Of a DNA stretch of 64,000 bases, positions 42,886 to 51,002 are shown piece after piece. A program made the translations under genes and the position numbers. The notes under the pieces were generated by a model, which was not told where the DNA came from, did not search any database, and worked only from the letters and a program-made list of their open reading frames with translations. Source of the stretch: Dyadobacter luticola (GTDB lineage Bacteria; Bacteroidota; Bacteroidia; Cytophagales; Spirosomataceae); NCBI RefSeq assembly GCF_005860805.1, contig NZ_VCEJ01000005.1, positions 744,001 to 808,000 of the forward strand, in the 5' to 3' direction. The number at the start of each line of letters is the position of its first letter. Position 1 is the first letter of the stretch.

Positions 42886-45453
42886 TCAAAAACTAACTTC
42901 CAATGCCCTAATGCCAAATGCAGGAATGCTAATCCGCTCAATGTTAGCATTCTGCATATTTTCCAGCCACTTCAAAGCCACTATCTTCTTCGCATCCCCC
43001 ATCTTACTCTCATCTAGTTTCAAACTAAAATCAACAGCCGCCGCGCCACTATTCATCAGCACCACATAAACACTATTCTTAGAAACCGACTTGGCAGTAA
43101 CCACATCTACCGCCGCCTTATCCGGCACCGCAAACCCTTCCAGGATCACCAACTTCGCCTGATCCCCATAAACATTGCCCGGTGCGAAACCGTAAGTCTG
43201 ATGCGGCCCGACTTTGGGCGTGACGAAGCCTCTCGGAAACCCAATTTTCCCACCCGAGCGTAATGCTGCCTCCGACAACAGATAATCCGTAATCCAGCCA
43301 ATCTGCCACCAGGCGTGGTGCGGGTAGGGGCCGGCGCCGCGGTTCATCGCGTTCCAGTAGTAGGAAGCCACGCTCGTTTTGCTGTCCACAAAAGCATCCC
43401 GGCCGATCGCCGCCGAGCGCGCCATATCGGCAAAAATTTGCTCTCCGGTCAGTTGATACATTCGGATAAATAATCCTGCATGACTCGCAAGCTGGATCGG
43501 TCCCTGACGTGTGGCCGAGCCGAAAATGCCACCATGCTCGAAGCTGAGGCCACTTTGACTGATCTCCCAATCTTCGTGGGCTGTGCCGTTTACATTTTTA
43601 GGTTTGTGGCTGGCGATGGGATGCGTGTACACAGAGGCAGTGTAAATTTTGGCGCAGATCACCGCCGCGTCCTGGTATTTTTTGTTTTTGGTCAAATCAA
43701 ATAAATCCAGCAAAGCTTGCGCTGACTGCCCGGTAGCAAAATCCGGCGCATATCTCGCGTCACCGCAAACCCCTAAAAAGGCGCCTGTTTCGACGGCATT
43801 TTTGATAAACCATTCCGCCCCTTTTTTCGCGGCTTTCAGGTATTTTTCATCCTTTAAAATTCGGTAAGCGACGATCATCCCATAAAATGTGGGCCGCAAA
43901 TCTTTGATATCCTTAAATAATTCCTGCTCCGTTTTGCGGTCGTAAGCCACCGCCCAGCTACCGTCCGCATTCTGCCATTTCAGCAATTTATCAGCGCCAA
44001 GTCTCAATCTCTCTTTCAATTCCGTATTCTCCGGCTCGAAAAGCAGCATATTGCCGATATCCAGCGTGATATAGTAAGTCAGTGCGATAGGCTCCACAAC
44101 CTCGCCCCATTCTTCGACAAACTTTTTGCTCTTCGCCAGGTAATACTGCCCCTCAATCGCCCCCTCAAAAAATCCTTGATTCGTTTCCTGCTGCACCAGC
44201 TTGAAATTTAATGCGGGCGGCAGCACTTTTTCTTTCAGTTCCGGATCATTCGTAGCATTCGCCAGCATCCACATCGCGCCATAATCGGCATTTTTCATCG
44301 CATCCTTATTCGAGCCAACCACCCCGCCGAGATACGATTGCGCACCGATTTGCTTGCCCTCATATTCCTCAATGTTCCAAAGCGAAGTTTTCGGATCGGT
44401 GAGGTAATGATGCATTTTTTCAATGCGGTCGGTCAGCGATTGTTTGCTCTGTCGCAGACTTAATGTTTCGTGAAATGTGTAAATATCATTGGCCGCATGT
44501 TTAATCGCCTGGAACCAGTCGCCTGCGATGAGGCTGTATCGAAATGAGTAACTGAGCTCGGTGCCCACATTCATTTCGGATTGATATTCGCCCAAAACCG
44601 GGTAGTATAAGGTCGGCGAAAGCTGCGCCTTGCGGTTCATGTGAGAGAGGCCCAGGTGCCAGTCAATTTGCGTGTTTTTGTCTTTCGCCCAGGGGTCGCG
44701 GGCGAGTCCGGGCTCGGGGATTACGGAAAGTGTAACGCCGCTTTTCGTAGAAATAAGCGGACTTAATGTTGTCGCGCAGCGCTCGCGGTACACCACAGGC
44801 CGGTCGGGAATCCCGTGACCGTAAGCATAAGCCAGCGCAAAATTTTGCTGCATATAATTCCCCTGAAAATAGCCCGGCACCGAAGTCCAGGACATTTGAT
44901 TGACAGGAACCGACGCCAGGGTAGGGGTAGCCAGCGAAAAGTAACCTTTCTTTTTGGGGATAATGTGCAGGGTTACCTGAATGTCGTCCGGGAATTTCGG
45001 GTCGAGTTTCCATTCCGCTTTGAACGTCGCAACTTCTGTCTCTTTGCTGAATGTCAGTTGCTTATTATTGATTTTTAAATCATTTGGTAAAAAATGAAAA
45101 GCAGTCCCAGCCTTGTTCAGCGAAACGTCGGTTGTGCTCTCCTTCCACTGTTGTTCCTGATAATGATAGTTGTCCTCGGGAAACTTTCCTCCGGTGATTT
45201 TTTCAAACGTTTCTTTGGGTTCGGTAGAGGGTTTTGTTTCGGAAAAAAGCAAAGTATACTCGCCTGAGGGAGTCAGTCCCTCGACCCATTTCCTATCTTT
45301 TTTAACCAAAATCTTTGCAATGCTGAAATTGCCTTTGTCCTCACTAAAATGAACTGCAATGTGTTCATTAGCCAGGCTAGCGGCGTATTTTTTCTGACCA
45401 AAAACATTAAATGCTGCGAAAAAACCCAATAAAACTGCAAAATATACTTTCAT
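42886..45453 (-). CDS. secreted putative carbohydrate-active protein with alpha/alpha-toroid region
   Basis: This 855-aa protein has a Sec signal peptide (MKVYFAVLLGFFAAFNVFGQ). A beta-rich N-terminal half (about 25-320) is followed by a helical half with repeated W/Y-rich pairs, such as LLKWQNADGSWAVAYDRKTE, RPTFYGMIVAYRILKDEKYL and ATGQSAQALLDLFDLTKNKK. These suggest an alpha/alpha toroid as in polysaccharide lyases and some glycosidases. A short beta domain ends the chain. I cannot assign a CAZy family. It overlaps apbE by 4 nt (ATGA) and lies in the glycan operon, so it probably cleaves or binds the target glycan. Confidence 0.65.
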   Translation of the reverse strand: MKVYFAVLLGFFAAFNVFGQKKYAASLANEHIAVHFSEDKGNFSIAKILVKKDRKWVEGLTPSGEYTLLFSETKPSTEPKETFEKITGGKFPEDNYHYQEQQWKESTTDVSLNKAGTAFHFLPNDLKINNKQLTFSKETEVATFKAEWKLDPKFPDDIQVTLHIIPKKKGYFSLATPTLASVPVNQMSWTSVPGYFQGNYMQQNFALAYAYGHGIPDRPVVYRERCATTLSPLISTKSGVTLSVIPEPGLARDPWAKDKNTQIDWHLGLSHMNRKAQLSPTLYYPVLGEYQSEMNVGTELSYSFRYSLIAGDWFQAIKHAANDIYTFHETLSLRQSKQSLTDRIEKMHHYLTDPKTSLWNIEEYEGKQIGAQSYLGGVVGSNKDAMKNADYGAMWMLANATNDPELKEKVLPPALNFKLVQQETNQGFFEGAIEGQYYLAKSKKFVEEWGEVVEPIALTYYITLDIGNMLLFEPENTELKERLRLGADKLLKWQNADGSWAVAYDRKTEQELFKDIKDLRPTFYGMIVAYRILKDEKYLKAAKKGAEWFIKNAVETGAFLGVCGDARYAPDFATGQSAQALLDLFDLTKNKKYQDAAVICAKIYTASVYTHPIASHKPKNVNGTAHEDWEISQSGLSFEHGGIFGSATRQGPIQLASHAGLFIRMYQLTGEQIFADMARSAAIGRDAFVDSKTSVASYYWNAMNRGAGPYPHHAWWQIGWITDYLLSEAALRSGGKIGFPRGFVTPKVGPHQTYGFAPGNVYGDQAKLVILEGFAVPDKAAVDVVTAKSVSKNSVYVVLMNSGAAAVDFSLKLDESKMGDAKKIVALKWLENMQNANIERISIPAFGIRALEVSF

Positions 45454-46595
45454 TGTCTGTTCGTTTCTCTGATAAAATCCCTGATTCCGTCGCTGGCAAA
45501 AGTCTCGGTGCCGCCTTTTTCATTGGTGTAAATCAAATACACGTCGAGGTCGTTTCTTTTTTTAATAAAAGCCTTTGTTGCCTCCAAGCCCATCACAAAA
45601 AATGCCGTATCATAGCCGTCGGCAGTGATGGCATCTTTGGCAAAAACCGTCACGCTCAGTAGCGAAGTTTGCTCCATCGAGCCGGTCTTGGGATTGATTA
45701 AATGATTGAAAACCTGACCGTTTCTGATGAAATGATTGTGGTAATTTCCGGCAGTCGTCATCGCCCGGTTTTCGAGCCGCGCCGTGGCAAACATGGCCCC
45801 GCGATGCAGCGGATCTTCAATGCTGGCGATCCAGGATTTGCCTTCTTCTTTCATGCCCCGACTCAAAACTTCGCCGCCGATTTCGACCATAAAGCGGTCT
45901 ATGTGTTGTTTCTGCAAAAACGCCCCGATCACATCCACCGAATACCCTTGCGCAATCCCATTGAAATCCAGTCTGACATTGTTTTTCAATTTTTGAACCG
46001 ACAAAGAATCAAACTGAATGTGCTGAAAACCAACCAGGTTTAGTAGCGAATCAACATTCACATTCTGCGGGTCAGAAATCCGTTTCGCACCAAAACCATA
46101 AGCCTCCGCCAGCGGCATAATCGTAGGATCAAAAGCCCCGTTTGTAGCCTGATATACTTCCTGTGATTTTTTTAAAACCGGATAAAAATAGGGCGATTGG
46201 AATGTCAGGGAGCTATTTCTGTTGAATTTTACCAACTCCGAATCATTACGGTAAAGTGATAAGCTCTTGTCAAAATCAGCCAAAATTGAATCGATTTCTG
46301 TTTTAAAATTCCTGCCTTTTTCATCATAATATTTGGCGTTGTAAGTAGTTCCCTGCGCGGATCCGGTAATGAAAGTGAGCGGTGATTGAAGTGAAGTGGT
46401 CGCCTTTCCGTCCGCTAAAGCAGACGGGAAACGACCGGGCTCGTATCCTCGCCACGCCGCACTCGGTAATTTCCCGTCTACTTTAGTTGACGGAAAGGGA
46501 CCACTCTGATCGGGCTTACCAAGATTGGACTGACCCGAGATTGGTGAGCCAGCAACCAGTAAAACAAAAAAAGAAATCAAAGCGAGATATTTCAT
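45450..46595 (-). CDS. apbE: FAD:protein FMN transferase (ApbE) carrying an in-frame palindromic insert
   Basis: This 381-aa exported enzyme transfers FMN from FAD onto Ser/Thr of target proteins outside the cytoplasm. After a signal peptide (MKYLALISFFVLLVAGSPIS) residues 31-67 are encoded by a palindromic repeat (46395-46505). The ApbE domain runs from about residue 72: GSAQGTTYNAKYYDEKGRNF, FNGIAQGYSVDVIGAF, IGGEVLSRG, HLINPKTGS and the metal-binding ITADGYDTAFFVMG. It overlaps the upstream FAD protein by 4 nt. A candidate target with the motif D-x-x-S-G-A-T is encoded two genes upstream. Confidence 0.92.
   Translation of the reverse strand: MKYLALISFFVLLVAGSPISGQSNLGKPDQSGPFPSTKVDGKLPSAAWRGYEPGRFPSALADGKATTSLQSPLTFITGSAQGTTYNAKYYDEKGRNFKTEIDSILADFDKSLSLYRNDSELVKFNRNSSLTFQSPYFYPVLKKSQEVYQATNGAFDPTIMPLAEAYGFGAKRISDPQNVNVDSLLNLVGFQHIQFDSLSVQKLKNNVRLDFNGIAQGYSVDVIGAFLQKQHIDRFMVEIGGEVLSRGMKEEGKSWIASIEDPLHRGAMFATARLENRAMTTAGNYHNHFIRNGQVFNHLINPKTGSMEQTSLLSVTVFAKDAITADGYDTAFFVMGLEATKAFIKKRNDLDVYLIYTNEKGGTETFASDGIRDFIRETNRQ
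46395..46505. repeat. in-frame palindromic element within apbE
   Basis: The left arm (46395-46431) and right arm (46470-46505) are inverted copies with three mismatches and one extra base. Each arm is itself a small palindrome around a CTAAAG/CTTTAG core (coding strand CCGTCAACTAAAGTAGACGG and CCGTCCGCTAAAGCAGACGG). The insert encodes the linker residues 31-67 with two versions of F-P-S-x3-D-G-K. It does not break the frame. Confidence 0.75.
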
Positions 46596-48556
46596 TCCGG
46601 TTGCGGAGCGAGCGTTTCCCCTTTCAAAATAGCAGTCAATTCAGGTAGATGATCCGTATAAACCCCTCTCGGCGAGGTTTTGTATTTGTTAGCCAGCGCC
46701 GCTGCAAATCCTACGACTTCGCCCATCATGCCGCAGGTACGCATTACCCGTGTACTCCCGAAAGCCACGTGCGTCGTACTGATATTACGACCTGCCATAA
46801 ACAGATTTTGAATGTTTTTGGAATAAAGACAGCGGTAGGGAATGGTATAAGGCGCGACTTTAATGTGCTTCGTGCCGGCGAAAAACTCCTGGCCTTCAAA
46901 GTATTTGCTGTTTTTAGGATCGGGAAAATGCAGGTCGATCGTCCACGTGGCAGTTACCGAGCCGTCGGGATAAAGCTTGCCTTCCTGAATATCCATCTGG
47001 TTGAGAATGTGGTCGCCGATGATGCGGCGCGATTCACGCTTTCCGCCGATGTAGGCCACCCAGGCCAGCTCTTTCTTGGCGTATTTGGCCGGTTTGTTCT
47101 TTTTCAGGTACGACCAATTTCCGTAGATCGCCCGCAGGTTATGGTCGCGGATTTTCTCGGCTTCGGTGATGGTGTTGAAATTACCAAAACCGGTTTCCCA
47201 CTGCCAGTCAGCCTTCGCTTCGTCAATGTGGTATTCATCCGAAAATTGCATCGCCCAGGGCGTTTCGGGGAAAGATGAAACCGTGTCGCGGTCAAGCGAA
47301 GCCCATAAATTAGAGGTACCCAAGGTGAAATCATCGGCTTTTTCTGCCGCCAGCGACTCGCCGGTTTCAGCCTTGCTTTCGCGGCCCATTCTGAACTCCG
47401 CGCCAGCGAGGTAACCAAGCGTCCCGTCGCCAGTGCAATCCGAAAAGAAGGAGCCCGAAAAGCGGGTTTCCTGGTTGGTCGCAATGTCGCGACCAACTAC
47501 TGCAGTGATGATATCACTCTCTTTTTCAACTTTATTAACGAAGGTGTTCAGGAATAGTGAAATGTTCGGTTCAGCTTTCACGACCGCGATTTTGCGTGCG
47601 TCGCCATATTCTTTGGCATCGGCATTTCCGTTTCCGGGGTCGCCATTATCCATTTCGCGCACGATGCGGCCGAGTTTTGGATAGTAATTTTTGTCAGTAT
47701 CGCCCATCAGATGCACCCGGATTTCGGAGCTATTATTGCCACCCAAAACCGGTCTGTCCTGGATCAACGCTACTTTTAATCCTTGTCTGGCAGCCGAAAT
47801 CGCCGCGCAGGTACCTGCCACGCCGCCACCGACTACGACCATATCAAATCTTCCGGCATCGACTGGTTTTTCGGTCAGGTTCAGCAATTTTCTACGAAAT
47901 GCACCCAATGCTTCCAGCTCATTCGGCGGGGTAAATTTCAAATCATCCGTAAACAAAATCGCATCACACCGACCATTGAAACCGGTTAAATCCTTCATCG
48001 AAAGTTTGGCCTGCGTACCTCTAATGTTCACCTCGCCGCCATCATACCACTTCCACACATCCGATCCGCTCGACCCAAAAACCTGGTTAACCTTCTGTCC
48101 ATCAATGCTGATCTCAAATTTTCCCGGACCTTTCGGAAACGGCGCCCAATCTTTCGTCCGCACCCACATTTTGTATTTGCCGGTTTTGGGAAATTTCACA
48201 GTCGTAGCCGCATCCTTCACCGGCCGCCCCATGCCATGTGCCATGATGTACGACGAGCCCATCACAACAAACGATTGCTGGTCAATCACCCAGCCACCTT
48301 TTTCTGTGAAGGATTCTGTTTCGACGAAGACGTGGTTCTGGGCCCCGGCGCAAAGCGCAAGGAGCGAAAGTATAGCAATTAAAATTGGCTTGGCGCGGCT
48401 GCCGACTGCCGCTGGACCGTTTACTCCGGCGACCTCGTCGTTTACCGTTGGCTTAAGCCAACGGTAATAGAACCGAACTTTCAACTCCTTTGACTCGGGC
48501 TTTAGCCCGGAGGCTTGGGAAAGAAATTTTGGGTAATTTTCAGAAATATTTTTCAT
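46592..48556 (-). CDS. exported FAD-dependent oxidoreductase with N-terminal sugar-binding-like domain
   Basis: This 654-aa PF12831-type flavoprotein has a hydrophobic export segment at residues 57-71 (PILIAILSLLALCAGAQ), unusually far from the start because residues about 15-45 are encoded by palindromic repeats. A beta-sandwich domain (75-210; ETESFTEKGGWVIDQQSF, KYKMWVRTKDW) precedes FAD binding at MVVVGGGVAGTCAAISAARQ (about 238-257), then DRPVLGGNNSSEIRV. YTIPYRCLYSKNIQNLFMAG and ISTTHVAFGSTRVMRT end the core. It starts by TAATG overlap with the upstream flavinylation-motif gene. It may exchange electrons with that protein during glycan oxidation; this is inference. Confidence 0.8.
   Translation of the reverse strand: MKNISENYPKFLSQASGLKPESKELKVRFYYRWLKPTVNDEVAGVNGPAAVGSRAKPILIAILSLLALCAGAQNHVFVETESFTEKGGWVIDQQSFVVMGSSYIMAHGMGRPVKDAATTVKFPKTGKYKMWVRTKDWAPFPKGPGKFEISIDGQKVNQVFGSSGSDVWKWYDGGEVNIRGTQAKLSMKDLTGFNGRCDAILFTDDLKFTPPNELEALGAFRRKLLNLTEKPVDAGRFDMVVVGGGVAGTCAAISAARQGLKVALIQDRPVLGGNNSSEIRVHLMGDTDKNYYPKLGRIVREMDNGDPGNGNADAKEYGDARKIAVVKAEPNISLFLNTFVNKVEKESDIITAVVGRDIATNQETRFSGSFFSDCTGDGTLGYLAGAEFRMGRESKAETGESLAAEKADDFTLGTSNLWASLDRDTVSSFPETPWAMQFSDEYHIDEAKADWQWETGFGNFNTITEAEKIRDHNLRAIYGNWSYLKKNKPAKYAKKELAWVAYIGGKRESRRIIGDHILNQMDIQEGKLYPDGSVTATWTIDLHFPDPKNSKYFEGQEFFAGTKHIKVAPYTIPYRCLYSKNIQNLFMAGRNISTTHVAFGSTRVMRTCGMMGEVVGFAAALANKYKTSPRGVYTDHLPELTAILKGETLAPQPE
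48443..48509. repeat. two palindromic elements in the 5' coding region of the exported FAD oxidoreductase
   Basis: A 24-nt perfect palindrome (48443-48466, core CCGTTGGCTTAAGCCAACGG) and a short hairpin (48496-48509, CGGGCTTTAGCCCG) encode residues about 16-38 (SGLKPES and RWLKPTVN). Both have the same CTTTAG/CTTAAG-type centre as the element in apbE, with different but self-complementary arms. Confidence 0.75.
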
Positions 48557-49488
48557 TAGTTCTTGGTCAATATTTGTTTGATAAGTGATGCCTGTTCTTC
48601 GTTTGATTTTTCAAGACTGGCCTTCAGGTTGCCTTTCAATGAGTCCGTGACTTGAATGCTTTGCGCCTTTTTTAAAATCGCAATTTGTAGTGCGTAGGAT
48701 GATTTTTGGTAAACTTCCCACATCCAGGCCTGTCTTTTTGATGTTGATAAAAAGTCGCTGCTAAGCCTCTGCAAGGTGTTTTTGGCGATGAAAATGTTCT
48801 TTCCGCCAATTACTTTTTCAATGTCGGCTTCATAGTCCCGCTGCACATTCCCTTTGGTATCCATCACTTTTTCCATCGCCCAGTATTGATAATTGTAATT
48901 TCCACTACTAAGGAAGCTGTGCAACAGCGCTGGACTGTTGTAGCTTTCAATGATCTTTTTCATCTCAGGTACGGCCTTCCCGTAAGCGATTTTCCACAAC
49001 GTGAAACACGTGTAAACCGCCCCGTCGATCACCTGGTTTTTAATGGTTTTCAATGTGGCGCCTGATTTCGCATCCACCGAATCGGAAAGATTTTCGGTGC
49101 CTTTTACAATCAAGTCTTCCATTTGCAGGTCAGCGAAAATCGAGTTGGGCTGCGCCAGAATGTCCTGCAACTTTTCGTAGTCCTCCGGCTTGAATTCGTC
49201 GTGGTCTATTTTGGTTAAAATCTTTCCTTTTGGCAGATCATACCGCACATAATTTCCCAGCAAATCCCAGTAAAAATTGACATGCACCGGCTTGCATTCG
49301 CCTGTGTAGCAGACTGGTGTGAAAATGTTCCGGAAAAAGTATTGCGGCTTGCCCGAGTCATCCAGCGCGAGTTTTAATGTGTAGGTCAATGTGTCATTTT
49401 CCACGATCTGGAATTCACGCACCTTATCGGCCCCCCGCGAGGGAGAGCCGATGAGGAGCATGAAAACCGTGGTAAGGAACATTCGCAT
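48556..49488 (-). CDS. secreted protein with an ApbE flavinylation motif
   Basis: This 310-aa protein has a signal peptide (MRMFLTTVFMLLIGSPSRGA). Residues 139-145 read D-A-K-S-G-A-T, followed by LKTIKNQVIDGAVYTCFTLW. This matches the D-x-x-[ST]-G-A-[ST] sequence on which ApbE places FMN, so Thr145 is a likely attachment site. The region resembles an FMN-binding domain; the C-terminal third is helical and unrecognised. C60 and C65 (CYTGEC) may form a disulfide or bind a metal. The ATG at 49486-49488 overlaps the SusD stop (TAATG). It is translated between SusD and the FAD oxidoreductase. Confidence 0.7.
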   Translation of the reverse strand: MRMFLTTVFMLLIGSPSRGADKVREFQIVENDTLTYTLKLALDDSGKPQYFFRNIFTPVCYTGECKPVHVNFYWDLLGNYVRYDLPKGKILTKIDHDEFKPEDYEKLQDILAQPNSIFADLQMEDLIVKGTENLSDSVDAKSGATLKTIKNQVIDGAVYTCFTLWKIAYGKAVPEMKKIIESYNSPALLHSFLSSGNYNYQYWAMEKVMDTKGNVQRDYEADIEKVIGGKNIFIAKNTLQRLSSDFLSTSKRQAWMWEVYQKSSYALQIAILKKAQSIQVTDSLKGNLKASLEKSNEEQASLIKQILTKN

Positions 49489-50981
49489 TACTTCCAATCC
49501 GGGTTTTGTTCCAGTTTGAGATTCGCGTTGATTTCGTCTTGCGGAATTGGGAAGTAGCGGTTTTTGGCGCTCACATTCCTTACCGGGTATACGCTGTTCA
49601 CTGCTTTCGGTATAACCGTCAGGAATTTGTTCGTGCGGGTGAGGTCATACCAGCGGTCGCCTTCTGCGAAGAATTCCCAGGCGCGTTCCTGCAAAACAGC
49701 CTCGATAAAAGCATCTTTGGTCAATCCGGTTTTGAGATCGGCCAGCCCTGCGCGTTTTCTGATTGCATTTACAAAAGCATAAGCATCCGCGGTGGGCCCG
49801 TTCAGGCGTCCCTCCGCTTCGGCAGCGATGAGGTATACATCTGCCATGCGCAGGATCGGAATGTTAGGGATCAAACCGATTGTCGAAATCGGGTCCTGGT
49901 ATTTTTTGATCAAAACACCTTCCGTCGTGATTGGTGTAATGCTGCGTTGCGGCACTACTTTGCCTGTTTTATCAATGTAATTGGTGTCGAGCAGGCCCCG
50001 GCGTGCATCTTTTGGATCGAAAGAATTAAAGAATGACTGATATGCAAACATCGACCCGTAGGAAGTTTTTGCATAAGCCGGACCGGCGCTTCCCGCGGGA
50101 CCACAAAGACCGACCAGCTGGTGACCGAGACCAGGGGACACCGGATCAGCCTCGTACGCAAAAATGTTTTCCAGACGCGCATTGTCTTCATTGTCATAGC
50201 GGTACAAGTCCCAGACATTTGGCAGCAAAGCATGTTTGCCGCTCGCGATCACGGCTTTGGCTTTTTCCAGCGCCTTCGCCCAATCCTCATTATATAAAGC
50301 GGCTTTGGCATAAAGCGCCAGCGCCGCCTCATTGGAAACCCGGCCTTTCATCACCGTCGGGAAGGAAGGCAGTCCTGCCGTAGTCGCCTGATCGAGGTCG
50401 GCGTAAATCTGCTTGTAAACATCCGCTTTCGGATTTTTCGCGGTAGAAGCTTCTTCCTCGGTGTAGCTCGGAGTGATTTTTACCGGAACATCGCCGAAAT
50501 TTTTAGTTAAAAACCAATAATAAAAAGCACGCAGAAAATACGCCTCGCCCAAAATCTGCTTCTTACGTACTTCGTCCATCGTGGCATCGGGCACTTTGGC
50601 GATTACCCAGTTTGCCTTTTCAATCCCGCCATAACACGACTGCCAGATCTGCTGCGGCGACTCATTCACGCGGCTGTTACTTTTCTGGGTGGTATAATTG
50701 ACGTCGTAAGTGAACATGGTCAATGTGTTACGCCCCACCACCCCGCGGGGATAAGTCTGGTCGTCGCTGAAATCCGCGATCAATGTCAATGCGGGCGCGC
50801 CGCCGAGTCCGCCAAATGCGCCGTAAACAGCTACCAGTCCTTTTTCGGCGTCAGCAGCGGTTTTGTAAAATTCTTCGGTATAAATCGACGAGTAAATCGT
50901 CTCGTCCAGGTTGCAGGAGGGCAGCAGCAGGGAAACTCCCAGGATACCCAAACTGGCGGATATTTTTGCTAAATGTTTCAT
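49488..50981 (-). CDS. SusD/RagB-like glycan-binding lipoprotein
   Basis: This 497-aa surface lipoprotein has a lipobox signal (ISASLGILGVSLLLPSCNLD; Cys23). RagB/SusD segments follow: FYKTAADAEKGLVAVYGAF, LGEAYFLRAFYYWFLTKNFG and DVPV, and the end LQERAWEFFAEGDRWYDLTR followed by YFPIPQDEINAN. It captures the glycan for the SusC partner encoded 21 nt upstream. The start of the next gene overlaps its stop by one base (TAATG), so translation of the redox genes is tied to it. Confidence 0.92.
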   Translation of the reverse strand: MKHLAKISASLGILGVSLLLPSCNLDETIYSSIYTEEFYKTAADAEKGLVAVYGAFGGLGGAPALTLIADFSDDQTYPRGVVGRNTLTMFTYDVNYTTQKSNSRVNESPQQIWQSCYGGIEKANWVIAKVPDATMDEVRKKQILGEAYFLRAFYYWFLTKNFGDVPVKITPSYTEEEASTAKNPKADVYKQIYADLDQATTAGLPSFPTVMKGRVSNEAALALYAKAALYNEDWAKALEKAKAVIASGKHALLPNVWDLYRYDNEDNARLENIFAYEADPVSPGLGHQLVGLCGPAGSAGPAYAKTSYGSMFAYQSFFNSFDPKDARRGLLDTNYIDKTGKVVPQRSITPITTEGVLIKKYQDPISTIGLIPNIPILRMADVYLIAAEAEGRLNGPTADAYAFVNAIRKRAGLADLKTGLTKDAFIEAVLQERAWEFFAEGDRWYDLTRTNKFLTVIPKAVNSVYPVRNVSAKNRYFPIPQDEINANLKLEQNPDWK

Positions 50982-51002
50982 ATTCAGATTATAATGTCGG
51001 GT

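Noticed and set aside
42738..42950. 70-codon minus-strand frame over the inverted repeat
   Set aside because: Its residues are simply translated repeat sequence (for example LSGVEA and CFDSAQHD) and it overlaps the end of the 855-aa gene.
47691..48467. 258-codon plus-strand frame
   Set aside because: It is antisense to the exported FAD oxidoreductase; no start context or domain.
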